A stretch of DNA of 38,350 bases from an uncultured Synechococcales cyanobacterium (GTDB taxonomy: Bacteria; Cyanobacteriota; Cyanobacteriia; Thermosynechococcales; Thermosynechococcaceae): assembly GCA_902806435.1 (NCBI GenBank), contig CADCWO010000182.1, forward strand, positions 1 to 38,350. The letters are read 5' to 3'. Positions 16,617-25,058 of the stretch are shown here, piece by piece. Position 1 is the stretch's first letter. Each line of letters begins with the position of its first letter. The position numbers and the translations under genes are program-made. The notes beneath the pieces are model-generated. The model was given only the letters and a program-made list of their open reading frames with translations. It ran no database searches and had not been told where the DNA came from.

Positions 16617-18017
16617 ATGAAAATTGCTTCAGCCAGTGTCTTGGCTCAGCTGGGCCTATTAACATCTGGTATCAGTCTATTTTGTGGCTTTGGGGAAGTA
16701 CTTAGTTTGGGTAGGCCTACCATCTCTACTCAGGGTCAGGCGGTAGGCTCAACAGAGACGCCAAAACTTGAGAGTCGAAAATGTATAGCTGCCTCCCAGC
16801 ACTACCAAGAAATGATCAACAAAACGATCGCCATGGTTTCTGATCCGCATATTCAGAGCCTAGTGCAGCAGTTTGGGCTAGATATTCTCAATCTCGCCTG
16901 GGAAGATACGAGTCGTTACAAAAGCTCTGCTGTCGGTCTTAATATCAGCGACATGACCGTTCAGGTGCAGCACCAAGATGCTAAAACCAGAGCGTACAAG
17001 CTGAGCCTGATGCCCGTGATCCGCTACCCCAACTTTTCGGACAAGTCTGCGGATGTGCGGTTAGACCAGCTTTTTCTACTGGTGGGTAATCAGAAAGGCG
17101 AACCGTTGCAGCGGGTATCCCTGAAAAACTTTCTTGGCGATCCACGGCGCTACCTGAGCAAACCAAATTCCTGGAAGGGACAACAAAAATCCCTACTGGC
17201 CAAGCGGGATAGCCACGTGCTTGTGAGTGCCCAAGCCTGCTTCTTGCCAGTCCCCCAAGGCAGGAAGGCTGAGTTTAATCCCGTTCTTTTTAACTATCAA
17301 TCGATAGCAGGTGACCCGGCCGTACTGACGATTTTGGCAACCCGTGAGGGTACTAGCGTTACGGTAATTGATAACAAAAGGGATGCTTTTGCCGCAGGAC
17401 CAACTTGGGGCCAGCGGTTGTTCTTTAACCAGAACGGCGATCGCGCCAGCTTGACAGGCCAACGGATGAGTGACTTCCAGACTAATCGCAAAGATTCCAC
17501 CCAGGAGCCATCGGTGAGGGCTGCTCAGGAAAGTGATTTAAATATGGTGCTGCTGATCCAGGTACCGCTGAAGCAGCAGCAACCAATGCTCAGGCATACA
17601 GCTGCCTACGAAAGCTCGCTGCCGATGTCGGCAGCAGCAGCACCGAGTAATGTCGAAGCAGCAGTGATCGGTCACGGCAAGGTAGAGGGGCCGTTCACCG
17701 AAATTGATGATCTAGAAATTGAGCGAGATACTCGGTTTCCGATCCGAGCAACTGTGCAATTCTACAAGGCCACCAGCAACGGCATTGTCTCTAAACCGGA
17801 TATTCAGGCTATCCAGCAGCAGATTGCCCGAGTGTACGCAGACGCTGACTATGTGGGCAGTTTGGTTACTGAAGCAGAAACGGACCGACCTGCGGAGTCC
17901 GAGGGCACAAAGCAGGAACCACCAAACTGGTGGCGTAATTTTTGGCAGCAGCACAAGACCAACACTGGGCAGTCACGAGAGGATGCCTGGGAGATGCGGC
18001 GCAAGCTAAAGGGATAG
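16617..18017 (+). CDS. Secreted hypothetical protein, 466 residues
   Basis: Starts MKIASASVLAQLGLLTSGIS with a hydrophobic stretch to about residue 30, consistent with a signal peptide or N-terminal anchor. The remainder is soluble: a region around 140-230 with VIRYPNFSDKSADVRLDQLF and VSAQACFLPVPQG, a Gln/Ala-rich low-complexity segment (about 315-345), a segment containing PIRATVQFYKATSNGIVSKP, and a Trp-rich polar tail (NWWRNFWQQH). I do not recognise a catalytic motif or a named domain. Spacing, start and codon use look genuine. It is monocistronic, with a possible SD-sequestering leader upstream and convergent to tadA. The function is unknown; a periplasmic or cell-surface location is inferred only from the N-terminus. 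Confidence 0.7.
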   Translation: MKIASASVLAQLGLLTSGISLFCGFGEVLSLGRPTISTQGQAVGSTETPKLESRKCIAASQHYQEMINKTIAMVSDPHIQSLVQQFGLDILNLAWEDTSRYKSSAVGLNISDMTVQVQHQDAKTRAYKLSLMPVIRYPNFSDKSADVRLDQLFLLVGNQKGEPLQRVSLKNFLGDPRRYLSKPNSWKGQQKSLLAKRDSHVLVSAQACFLPVPQGRKAEFNPVLFNYQSIAGDPAVLTILATREGTSVTVIDNKRDAFAAGPTWGQRLFFNQNGDRASLTGQRMSDFQTNRKDSTQEPSVRAAQESDLNMVLLIQVPLKQQQPMLRHTAAYESSLPMSAAAAPSNVEAAVIGHGKVEGPFTEIDDLEIERDTRFPIRATVQFYKATSNGIVSKPDIQAIQQQIARVYADADYVGSLVTEAETDRPAESEGTKQEPPNWWRNFWQQHKTNTGQSREDAWEMRRKLKG

Positions 18018-18045
18018 GATTGAGTAATTTAGAGGATGAGGACCT

Positions 18046-18083
18046 TTTGCCTTTCCTGCTGAAGCGCGGATATAAAAGGCAAA
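18046..18083. terminator. Inverted repeat between convergent hypothetical gene and tadA
   Basis: TTTGCCTTT (18046-18054) pairs perfectly with AAAGGCAAA (18075-18083) over a 20-base loop in the 91-base gap between two convergent stop codons. It is a candidate bidirectional terminator. Confidence 0.45.
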
Positions 18084-18108
18084 GCGACTCTCGTCTCTAT
18101 AAATCTCC

Positions 18109-18624
18109 CTAGGATGGATTTTGCTTTTGGGCACGATGCTGCTGCCGCCGCTGAGCAAACCAGGCTTGTAGTTGTTCCCGGCAGAGGGGTTCTAAAACCC
18201 CACCCAGTACAGGCAAGCGGTGATAGGAGCAGTCACTATCAGGAATGTTGATCACGGTGCGAATTGCCCCAGTTTTAGGATCAGAGGCCCCATAAACCAG
18301 GAGTCCCAGCCGCGCTTGGAGTAAAGCTCCAGCACACATGGGGCAAGGCTCTAGAGTGACGTAAAGGGTACATTCTTCCAAGTGCCAGGTTTGTAAAGCC
18401 TGACCTGCTGTTCGCAGAGCGAGGATTTCTGCGTGGGCTGTGGGGTCGCGATCGCGTTCCCGCCGGTTCTCCCCTTGAGCAATTTGTTGGTTATTACGGT
18501 CAACAATTACAGCGCCTACAGGCACTTCTCCGGCAGCACCTGCTTGTTGGGCCAGGGAGAGCGCTTTCGCCATCCAGTAGCAGTGATGTGCCAAAGCCTC
18601 TTTGGGGGGCAGTAACGGTTCCAC
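18109..18624 (-). CDS. tadA: tRNA-specific adenosine deaminase
   Basis: Deaminates A34 to inosine in tRNA-Arg(ACG), an essential wobble modification. The 171-residue chain has the cytidine/deoxycytidylate deaminase zinc motif: HAE at H64-E66 (TAHAEILAL) and PCPMC with C94 and C97 (LEPCPMCAGAL), plus GEVPVGAVIVD and the C-terminal DPKTGAIRTVINI typical of TadA. The start is GTG at 18624. The frame is open further upstream without an ATG, so the exact N-terminus is uncertain, but helix 1 (YWMAKALSLAQQAGAAGEVP) is complete. It lies 22 bases downstream of grxC on the same strand, so the two are probably cotranscribed. Zinc ligands and catalytic Glu are all present. Confidence 0.93.
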   Translation of the reverse strand: MEPLLPPKEALAHHCYWMAKALSLAQQAGAAGEVPVGAVIVDRNNQQIAQGENRRERDRDPTAHAEILALRTAGQALQTWHLEECTLYVTLEPCPMCAGALLQARLGLLVYGASDPKTGAIRTVINIPDSDCSYHRLPVLGGVLEPLCREQLQAWFAQRRQQHRAQKQNPS

Positions 18625-18646
18625 CTTCGGTTGAAGAAGTACTGAA

Positions 18647-18961
18647 TCAAGCAGTGGGCTGAACTAACAGTGGATCAAGTTGACCTACCTGGTTAAGCTG
18701 ATCTAGGTCGTCAAAGCCGCCAATGTGTTGATTATTAATGAAAATCTGCGGTACCGTACGACGACCGTTAGCCCGCTGGCTCATTTGATTGCGAGCAGTA
18801 TCATCGCCATCAATTTTGTACTCGGTGTAGTCAACTCCCTTCAGCCAGAGCAACAACTTTGCCCGTAAACAAAAGGGGCAAGTTTGCCAGGTATAGATTT
18901 CTACATTGGCCTTGATGCGCTCTGGGTGACGACCTATTAGAGGATTCAGAAAGTCCAGCAT
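18647..18961 (-). CDS. grxC: Glutaredoxin 3
   Basis: A 104-residue dithiol glutaredoxin that reduces disulfides and glutathione mixed disulfides in the cytosol using glutathione. The active site is CPFC (C28-C31) in the context VEIYTWQTCPFCLRAKLLL. The glutathione-binding TVPQIFIN (cis-Pro) and the GGFDDL helix follow, as in GrxC. A cyanobacterial N-terminal extension of about 17 residues (MLDFLNPLIGRHPERIK) precedes the thioredoxin fold. It is probably the first gene of a grxC-tadA unit. Confidence 0.93.
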   Translation of the reverse strand: MLDFLNPLIGRHPERIKANVEIYTWQTCPFCLRAKLLLWLKGVDYTEYKIDGDDTARNQMSQRANGRRTVPQIFINNQHIGGFDDLDQLNQVGQLDPLLVQPTA

Positions 18962-19046
18962 AATTAAATTTTAGTTCAAGTGAATACTCGTCTAGCCTAA
19001 ATTAGGTTGGTCAAGAATGAAGGCAGGCTTAAGGCTTACTCGCATT

Positions 19047-19721
19047 TCACCATAGGTAGGGAATTAGACGGGCACTCGAGCGCTGGTAGGCAGGAAAGTC
19101 CGCATATTTCGTCACCATCACTTGCTCTTTTTGGTTAATGCGCTGCAAATAAAGTAAAGCGATTACCCCTGGCACTAAATAAGCCCAAGCGGAACCCGCG
19201 ATTACACTGAAACTTAAGTACCGCAGCAGGTCACCAAAATAATTAATGTTGCGGGAAAAGCGCCAAATCCCGTCGCTCACTAAATCGGCCCCTTGCTGCT
19301 TGGCCGTTGTCTTTTGCACATCAGCACTGGCGTTGACTAAACTACCAAAAATGTAGAGGGTCAAGGCCGCAGCGGTGGCCACCAGTGATAGGGGCAGCGG
19401 GTTCGTAAAGGCTAAATAACCGGGTAGCGCATAGAAGATACCAATAAACAGCAGAGCGAAGCTAAACCCTGAAAAGCTAATCGGTTCACTGAAAAGCTGT
19501 TGCCGCCGCTGGGGATAAAACCACTGCCCTAGGAACCACCACAAGCAATAACTGATATGGAGACAAAGGTAAATCACTTGGCGAAGATTCGATACCCCGA
19601 AAGTCAAGCCGAGGGTGCCTAGGCAAATCACGGTTAGTACTTTAGCTGTATTAATAGCCGTCAGTTGAGTGACTTTCAATTCCCCAGTAGAGGCATTATC
19701 CCCAGGTTTAGCATTTTCCAT
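19047..19721 (-). CDS. DUF1295 / isoprenylcysteine-methyltransferase-like membrane protein
   Basis: A 224-residue multi-span membrane protein with about six hydrophobic helices (for example ALLFIGIFYALPGYLAF). The C-terminal signature DGIWRFSRNINYFGDLLRYLSF matches the NAD(P)/SAM-binding end of the DUF1295, ICMT and steroid-5-alpha-reductase-like group, where GxWxxSRxPNYFGE is the conserved core; here NI replaces the usual HP. Members act as lipid methyltransferases or reductases, but the substrate is unknown. It lies 31 bases downstream of the acetoacetate-decarboxylase-like gene on the same strand, so joint transcription, and possibly a shared lipid or secondary-metabolite role, is plausible. 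Confidence 0.75.
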   Translation of the reverse strand: MENAKPGDNASTGELKVTQLTAINTAKVLTVICLGTLGLTFGVSNLRQVIYLCLHISYCLWWFLGQWFYPQRRQQLFSEPISFSGFSFALLFIGIFYALPGYLAFTNPLPLSLVATAAALTLYIFGSLVNASADVQKTTAKQQGADLVSDGIWRFSRNINYFGDLLRYLSFSVIAGSAWAYLVPGVIALLYLQRINQKEQVMVTKYADFPAYQRSSARLIPYLW

Positions 19722-19752
19722 TGGTTGCGTTTATCCCCGCTTGGTGAATGGA

Positions 19753-20427
19753 TCATCCTATCTTTCCGGCAGTGGTAGGCCGCTGGAAGCCCTTACACTT
19801 GTCTACAACCTGTGGAGCACTAGCGACCATATTTAAAGCATCACAATTAACCGCTAGCCAAGGCTGACCGAAGCCTAGAGTGGCGAAGGGACTTTCTTGA
19901 GGAACGTCTAACTTGGCACTGATCAGTCCGATCCGGGCACTAACTTCGCCCCGGAATAACAACAAATCCCTTTTCAACATACTAAAGCTAGGCACTGAAA
20001 AACCCTGTCGCCACCCCCAGGCGGGCTGCTCGTAGCTGAGAGTACAAAGTTGCCGTTCACCTTGGCGGACACTCAACCGGCTGTGTTGTCCCTGTTGCCA
20101 ACTAAACTCTGCTAGTTCCTTCGGCAGCCCCCAAATTTCCCGCCCACCGGCTACGGAGTCAGGGTTATCCACGTAGATGTGAGAAATCCACCCCCCCACT
20201 CCCCCGGAGTGGCGGACTAGGCCAGCAACAACGATCAACTCATGGTATTCCAGGACTGAACCAGGTCCATAGGTAGCCAAATAAACGCCGCCTATCGTTT
20301 TACCAGGCCAAACGGAAATGACATTTAATTCTGAAGGAACTAGGGATTGGGCAAGGCTAGCGTCCACTAACTGTAGGGTTTGACAAGCGTAGCCTTGAAG
20401 CTTCCAAGGTGCAGGTGGATAAGCCAT
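19753..20427 (-). CDS. Acetoacetate decarboxylase family protein
   Basis: 224 residues from ATG 20427 (MAYPPAPWKLQGYACQTLQL). The fold signature is a beta-barrel with GGVYLATYGPGSVLEYHELI followed by a strand ending SHIYVDNPDSVAGGREIWGLPKELAEFSW. In true acetoacetate decarboxylase a lysine in the G-x-P-K motif forms the Schiff base; K103 in WGLPKEL occupies that place. Cyanobacterial and plant homologues of this size are generally uncharacterised and may act on other beta-keto acids or bind pigments or lipids instead, so the name should be read as family only. It is probably the promoter-proximal gene of a two-gene unit with the DUF1295 protein and is divergent from glpX. Confidence 0.75.
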   Translation of the reverse strand: MAYPPAPWKLQGYACQTLQLVDASLAQSLVPSELNVISVWPGKTIGGVYLATYGPGSVLEYHELIVVAGLVRHSGGVGGWISHIYVDNPDSVAGGREIWGLPKELAEFSWQQGQHSRLSVRQGERQLCTLSYEQPAWGWRQGFSVPSFSMLKRDLLLFRGEVSARIGLISAKLDVPQESPFATLGFGQPWLAVNCDALNMVASAPQVVDKCKGFQRPTTAGKIG

Positions 20428-20681
20428 TCAATTGCTTGGTACATAGTTTGGTACTTCCTAGTTTACTAAGCTTTACAAGGTGCGAAGCCTCTCTTAAGGG
20501 AGGGGTGGAGCGGAAGTTCATCCCGTAGTCTTGTTCTTGATCCCTTGCTCCAGCAGGCAGCAAAACTTAACACACGCTCAACCCGGAACTGGCTTCAAGG
20601 GTGCCTCCACCTTCTGATAGACTTGTGTCTGAGTCAGTGCAATCAAACAGCGCAAAATCAGCAGCTTAGGAGGCATTCTTC

Positions 20682-21728
20682 GTGGATAACGTGATCGGTC
20701 TAGAGATCATTGAGGTGGTCGAGCAAGCGGCGATCGCTTCGGCGCGCTGGATGGGTAAAGGCGAAAAAAATATTGCTGACCAGGTGGCCGTAGAAGCGAT
20801 GCGGGAGCGGATGAATAAAATCCACATGCGCGGCCGGATCGTGATTGGCGAAGGCGAACGCGATGATGCCCCGATGCTCTATATCGGTGAAGAAGTGGGG
20901 GTTTGCACCCAGGAGGATGCTCATACATTCTGCAATCCTGACGAACTGGTTGAAATTGACATTGCCGTTGACCCCTGCGAAGGGACTAACCTAGTCGCCT
21001 ATGGTCAGAACGGTTCGATGGCTGTTCTGGCGATTTCGGAAAAAGGCGGTTTATTCGCGGCTCCCGACTTTTACATGAGAAAGCTAGCGGCTCCTCCTGC
21101 GGCCCGGGGCAAAGTTGACATCAACAAATCAGCAACAGAAAACCTGAAAATTTTATCGGAATGCTTGGAGCGTTCCGTTGAAGAAATGGTTGTGGTGGTA
21201 ATGGATCGCTCTCGCCACAAGGAGTTAATTCAAGAGATTCGGGATGCAGGGGCACGGGTACGCCTGATCTCGGACGGGGATGTCTCCGCCGCTATTTCCT
21301 GTGCCTTCTCCGGGACAAACATTCATGCCCTAATGGGTATTGGCGCTGCCCCAGAAGGTGTGATCTCTGCTGCTGCCATGCGAGCTTTAGGGGGTCACTT
21401 CCAAGGCCAGTTAATCTATGATCCAGAGGTTGTCCAGACGGGCTTGATTGGCGAGAGCCGTGAAGGTAACCTAGCTCGGCTGAAGGACATGGGCATTAAC
21501 GACCCTGACAAGGTCTATAACGCGGAAGAATTAGCCTCTGGAGAAACCGTGTTATTTGCCGCCTGTGGGATTACCCCAGGAACGCTAATGGAAGGCGTGC
21601 GCTTCTTTGGCGGGGGAGCTAGGACCCAGTCTCTGATCATTTCTACTCAATCCAGTACAGTCCGGTTTGTGGACACGATTCACATGTTTGAAACACCCCG
21701 AAAGCCGAGAGCTTTGCAGTTGAGATAG
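20682..21728 (+). CDS. glpX: Class II fructose-1,6-/sedoheptulose-1,7-bisphosphatase
   Basis: The dual-function Calvin-cycle bisphosphatase of cyanobacteria (F/SBPase), dephosphorylating fructose 1,6- and sedoheptulose 1,7-bisphosphate in the cytosol. The 348-residue length matches the family. Motifs are [20 protein letters not shown], the metal site [23 protein letters not shown], and [12 protein letters not shown]. The start is GTG at 20682, fixed by a strong TAGGAGG eight bases upstream. It is divergent from the acetoacetate-decarboxylase-like gene across a 254-base region and followed 106 bases later by hemA on the same strand. All recognisable active-site elements are present. Confidence 0.96.
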   Translation: MDNVIGLEIIEVVEQAAIASARWMGKGEKNIADQVAVEAMRERMNKIHMRGRIVIGEGERDDAPMLYIGEEVGVCTQEDAHTFCNPDELVEIDIAVDPCEGTNLVAYGQNGSMAVLAISEKGGLFAAPDFYMRKLAAPPAARGKVDINKSATENLKILSECLERSVEEMVVVVMDRSRHKELIQEIRDAGARVRLISDGDVSAAISCAFSGTNIHALMGIGAAPEGVISAAAMRALGGHFQGQLIYDPEVVQTGLIGESREGNLARLKDMGINDPDKVYNAEELASGETVLFAACGITPGTLMEGVRFFGGGARTQSLIISTQSSTVRFVDTIHMFETPRKPRALQLR

Positions 21729-21834
21729 CCGCAATCTGGGCAGCTCATGGGCCATACTGAGATAGGAGCTATGGCCCGATAGAATCTACCAGCCAGTACA
21801 TCTAGAGGGAGAACCTGAAAGCCAGGGAGTAAAC

Positions 21835-23133
21835 ATGAATATTGCCGTTGTGGGTCTTAGCCATAAGACAGCCCCGGTCGAAGTTCGCGAAAAGCTAAGT
21901 ATTGCTGAAGACTCTAAAGCTGGCGCGATCGCCCAGCTCTGTAGCTACCCTCACATCAATGAGGCGGCAGTCCTTAGTACCTGCAATCGCTTAGAGATTT
22001 ATATTGTCGCCAGTGAAACTGAAAATGGAATTCGCGAGGCGACGCAATTCCTCTCAGAGCACAGCGGCTTAGGGTTACACCAACTGCGTCAACACCTGTT
22101 TATCCTCTTGCACCAAGATGCAGTGATGCACCTGATGCGAGTAGCCTCCGGCTTAGACAGCTTGGTGATTGGCGAAGGCCAAATCTTATCTCAAGTCAAA
22201 CATACCTACAAGCTAGGGCAACAGCACAAGGGAATCGGTGTCGTTCTCAACCGGCTGTTTAAGCAGGCAATTTCTGCGGGTAAGCGGGTCAGGGCCGAAA
22301 CTAGTATTGGCACTGGGGCTGTCTCCATTAGTTCTGCTGCTGTGGAATTAGCACAAATGAAAGCACCTAATCTGGCTGCCTGCCGTGTAGCAGTTGTAGG
22401 TGCTGGGAAGATGTCTCGATTATTGGTGAGGCATCTTCTGAGTAAAGGCGCTGGTCAAATTTCAATTCTCAATCGGTCTCCCGAACGGGCGCAGGCTTTA
22501 GTCAACGAGTTTAATGGGGCTAATCTTCGCCTGCATCCCCTCTCCGAAATGTTACCAGTCATAGCCGCCTCTGATTTAGTCTTTACCAGCACGGCGGCAA
22601 CAGATCCCTTGCTGGACCGCGCCAAACTAGAACTGATCTTGGCAACCCAGCAGTCGCTGATGCTGTTTGATATTGCAGTACCCCGCAATGTTCATTCTGA
22701 CGTGAATGAACTCTCCCAGGTGCAGGCGTTTAATGTAGACGACCTGAAGGCTGTGGTTGCCCAAAACCAGGAAAGTCGTCGTCAAATGGCGATGGAGGCA
22801 GAAGCCCTCTTAGAAGAAGAACAAGAGGCATTTGATATCTGGTGGCGATCGCTAGAAACCGTGCCGACGATCAGTAGCTTGCGAGAAAAAATTGAAACTA
22901 TTCGGGAGCAGGAGCTAGAAAAAGCCTTGTCTCGTCTTGGAACTGAGTTCGCTGACAAGCACCAAGAGGTGATTGAAGCGCTAACCCGAGGGATTGTGAA
23001 CAAAATCCTGCATGACCCGATGGTACAACTGCGGGCTCAACAGGATATTGAAGCACGACGCAAAGCAATGCAGGCTTTACAACTGCTTTTCAACCTTAAC
23101 TCCATGGGCAACATAGTAAATCGCAATACCTAG
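21835..23133 (+). CDS. hemA: Glutamyl-tRNA reductase
   Basis: NADPH-dependent reduction of glutamyl-tRNA(Glu) to glutamate-1-semialdehyde, the rate-setting first step of tetrapyrrole (chlorophyll, heme, bilin) synthesis. The 432 residues show the N-terminal catalytic domain with [15 protein letters not shown] and the active-site cysteine C50 in [10 protein letters not shown], then [18 protein letters not shown]. The NADPH domain carries [15 protein letters not shown], and a C-terminal helical dimerisation domain follows. The ATG at 21835 is unambiguous. It converges on purN, with a 21-bp stem inverted repeat between the two. Confidence 0.96.
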   Translation: MNIAVVGLSHKTAPVEVREKLSIAEDSKAGAIAQLCSYPHINEAAVLSTCNRLEIYIVASETENGIREATQFLSEHSGLGLHQLRQHLFILLHQDAVMHLMRVASGLDSLVIGEGQILSQVKHTYKLGQQHKGIGVVLNRLFKQAISAGKRVRAETSIGTGAVSISSAAVELAQMKAPNLAACRVAVVGAGKMSRLLVRHLLSKGAGQISILNRSPERAQALVNEFNGANLRLHPLSEMLPVIAASDLVFTSTAATDPLLDRAKLELILATQQSLMLFDIAVPRNVHSDVNELSQVQAFNVDDLKAVVAQNQESRRQMAMEAEALLEEEQEAFDIWWRSLETVPTISSLREKIETIREQELEKALSRLGTEFADKHQEVIEALTRGIVNKILHDPMVQLRAQQDIEARRKAMQALQLLFNLNSMGNIVNRNT

Positions 23134-23173
23134 CGCCAGTACTAAACCACTTTCATGGGTGTACTGCTTTTGT

Positions 23174-23229
23174 GGAGAGTGAATTTTAGCTAGATGAAAC
23201 TTGCTCCCTCTAGCTAAAATTCACTCTCC
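23174..23229. terminator. Bidirectional terminator, 21-bp perfect stem
   Basis: Arms 23174-23194 and 23209-23229 are exact reverse complements (left arm starts GGAGAGTGAATTTTAGC) around a 14-base loop. The right arm covers the stop codon of purN (23221-23223), and the structure lies 40 bases beyond the hemA stop. The symmetry suits termination from both sides. Confidence 0.75.
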
Positions 23230-23949
23230 GCTCATAGGTTCTCCTTGAGCTCTGGCAGCAGCTAAAGCGATCGCTTGGGGCAAAATTTTGTGTTCTTGCT
23301 GCTGAATCCGTGCATGTAACGTCTCTGCTGTGTCGCCAGGCAACACTGGCACCGCTGCCTGCTGGATAATTGGGCCGCTATCAACTTCCAACCGTACCAA
23401 GTGGACGGTGCAGCCTGCAATCTTAACGCCGTACTCCAAGGCTTGCTCTACCCCACGCATGCCGCGAAAACTTGGCAATAAACTGGGATGAATGTTGATA
23501 ATCCGATCCCGAAAGGCATCAATCAGAACCGTAGTGACGCGGCGCATCCAACCAGCCATCACCACCCATTCCACCTCAAACTGCTGGAGAGTTTGGACAA
23601 TATGTTGATCTAGCTCCTCACGAGATTGGTAATCGCGATGGTTTAAGAGACACTGAGGCACACTCCATCTTCTGGCCCGTTCAGCAACTTTGGCTTCTGG
23701 GTTGTTGTAAATCAGCACTGTAACTTGGGCATTCAACTCCCCACTGGCGATCGCCTGGGCTACCGCTTCAAAGTTGCTACCACTCCCAGAGGCCATGATT
23801 CCAAGTTTCAGGGGTGGCTCAGACTGCGAAGCTGGCGGTGGAACGTTCTGGCTTAACAAAGGAGCTACAAGACAAGGTGGCGCGCCGCTGATTGCATTAG
23901 AGGCTAAGTTGCGAGTCATGGAACCAATAGAAACAACGCTGATATTCAC
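23221..23949 (-). CDS. purN: Phosphoribosylglycinamide formyltransferase
   Basis: Transfers the formyl group of 10-formyl-tetrahydrofolate to GAR in de novo purine synthesis. The 242 residues comprise a roughly 47-residue extension rich in Pro/Ser followed by the GART domain: LKLGIMASGSGSNFEAVAQA, then catalytic N152 and H154 in INIHPSLLPSF, and D190 in VDSGPII. All three catalytic residues are present. The longest frame starts with GTG at 23949; an ATG ten codons later (23919) is possible, and the domain itself begins near residue 48, so the N-terminus is uncertain. It is convergent with hemA. The final codons lie inside the inverted repeat listed above. Confidence 0.93.
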   Translation of the reverse strand: MNISVVSIGSMTRNLASNAISGAPPCLVAPLLSQNVPPPASQSEPPLKLGIMASGSGSNFEAVAQAIASGELNAQVTVLIYNNPEAKVAERARRWSVPQCLLNHRDYQSREELDQHIVQTLQQFEVEWVVMAGWMRRVTTVLIDAFRDRIINIHPSLLPSFRGMRGVEQALEYGVKIAGCTVHLVRLEVDSGPIIQQAAVPVLPGDTAETLHARIQQQEHKILPQAIALAAARAQGEPMSGE

Positions 23950-24176
23950 ATTTTGCCCTAACCGGCAAGGCGGGGCGGGAGGCCCACCCTACAATCCAAT
24001 TCATCATGGTGCAATGGGCATTCTGCTTGCATACTTAAAGTTAATCTCAGGCCAGCGGTTTCTGTGCCAATTAGCTTGGAGCAGAAACCGAATAAGTCAG
24101 AATGAAATAATTTTACCGTTTTCGCGCTCAACCCTTTGGAGCGCTCATCTACTGTTCTCCTGCTGACCACTTTTCT

Positions 24177-25046
24177 ATGAAGCAAAACGGATCTTGGTTC
24201 ACCGAGCCTCTCAGTGCCTGGCTATTCCTTACTCCTGCTCTGCTGCTGTTAGGCGTTTTTGTCCTCTGGCCGATCGCCTACTTAGGATATCTCAGCTTCA
24301 CTGCCGGCAACTTTACCTTGACAGGTACTCACTGGATTGGTTTTAGAAACTACTGGCGGCTGTTGAACAGCCCCGATTTTTGGCAGGTACTGGGTAACAC
24401 CGTTTACTTTACCCTGGCAACCGTGCTCCCTAGTTTAGTGATTCCTTTAGGACTAGCGGTGCTGCTCAATCGAACCTTTGGCCTGCGGGATTTACTGCGA
24501 ACAGCCTACTTCATTCCCTCAATTACTTCTATTGTTGCCGTTGGCTTAGGATTCCGCTGGCTTTTTCAAACAACAGGTCCAGTCAATGCCGTACTCTCAT
24601 GGGCTGGGATAGAACCGATCCCCTGGTTAGGTAGTGCCACCTGGGCAATGCCGATTCTCATCTTACTCACGATCTGGAAGCAAATTGGTTTCAACCTGGT
24701 TGTTTATCTAGCAGGGTTGCAAGCCATTCCCACGAGTCGTTACGAAGCAGCGATGCTGGATGGGGCCAACGCTTGGCAACGGTTTTGGCACATTACCCTA
24801 CCTGGACTGCGGCCAACCCTGATCTTTGTCACAGTTACTACCGCTATCTTTACCTTACGCAGTTTTGAGCAGGTGTATATCGTCACTGGCGGCGGGCCAC
24901 TCAACTCGACCAATGTTCTGGTGTATTACATTTATGAGCAAGCCTTTGGGCAACTAGATTTTGGCTATGCTGCTGCAGCGGCAACGGTTTTATTGGCGGT
25001 GACCTTACTTCTCGTCTACCTACAGCTTCAGTGGGAAGAAAGCTAA
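24177..25046 (+). CDS. Sugar ABC transporter permease (MalF/UgpA type)
   Basis: A 289-residue inner-membrane permease with six predicted helices. The first (AWLFLTPALLLLGVFVLWPI) is typical of the carbohydrate uptake CUT1 family. The EAA loop that docks the ATPase is present as EAAMLDGANAWQRFWHITLP, followed by the family's TGGGPLNSTNVLVYYIYEQA. The partner permease, binding protein and ATPase genes are not adjacent, so the transporter is split. Substrate could be a disaccharide, glucosylglycerol or glycerol-3-phosphate; sequence alone does not decide. The upstream gap (23950-24176) holds a GC-rich stretch near 23958-23990 (GGCGGGGCGGGAGGCCCACC) that resembles a dispersed cyanobacterial repeat. 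Confidence 0.88.
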   Translation: MKQNGSWFTEPLSAWLFLTPALLLLGVFVLWPIAYLGYLSFTAGNFTLTGTHWIGFRNYWRLLNSPDFWQVLGNTVYFTLATVLPSLVIPLGLAVLLNRTFGLRDLLRTAYFIPSITSIVAVGLGFRWLFQTTGPVNAVLSWAGIEPIPWLGSATWAMPILILLTIWKQIGFNLVVYLAGLQAIPTSRYEAAMLDGANAWQRFWHITLPGLRPTLIFVTVTTAIFTLRSFEQVYIVTGGGPLNSTNVLVYYIYEQAFGQLDFGYAAAAATVLLAVTLLLVYLQLQWEES

Positions 25047-25058
25047 TAGGGATTAGCT
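25041..25058. terminator. Short hairpin spanning both stop codons of a convergent pair
   Basis: AGCTAAT (25041-25047) and ATTAGCT (25052-25058) pair over AGGG. The left arm contains the permease TAA stop and the right arm touches the TAG stop of the minus-strand gene; only ten bases separate the two genes. Confidence 0.4.

Noticed and set aside
20428-20681. Riboswitch or small RNA in the glpX upstream region
   Set aside because: Only a weak CTCTCTTAAGGGAG inverted repeat is visible; there is no known riboswitch core.
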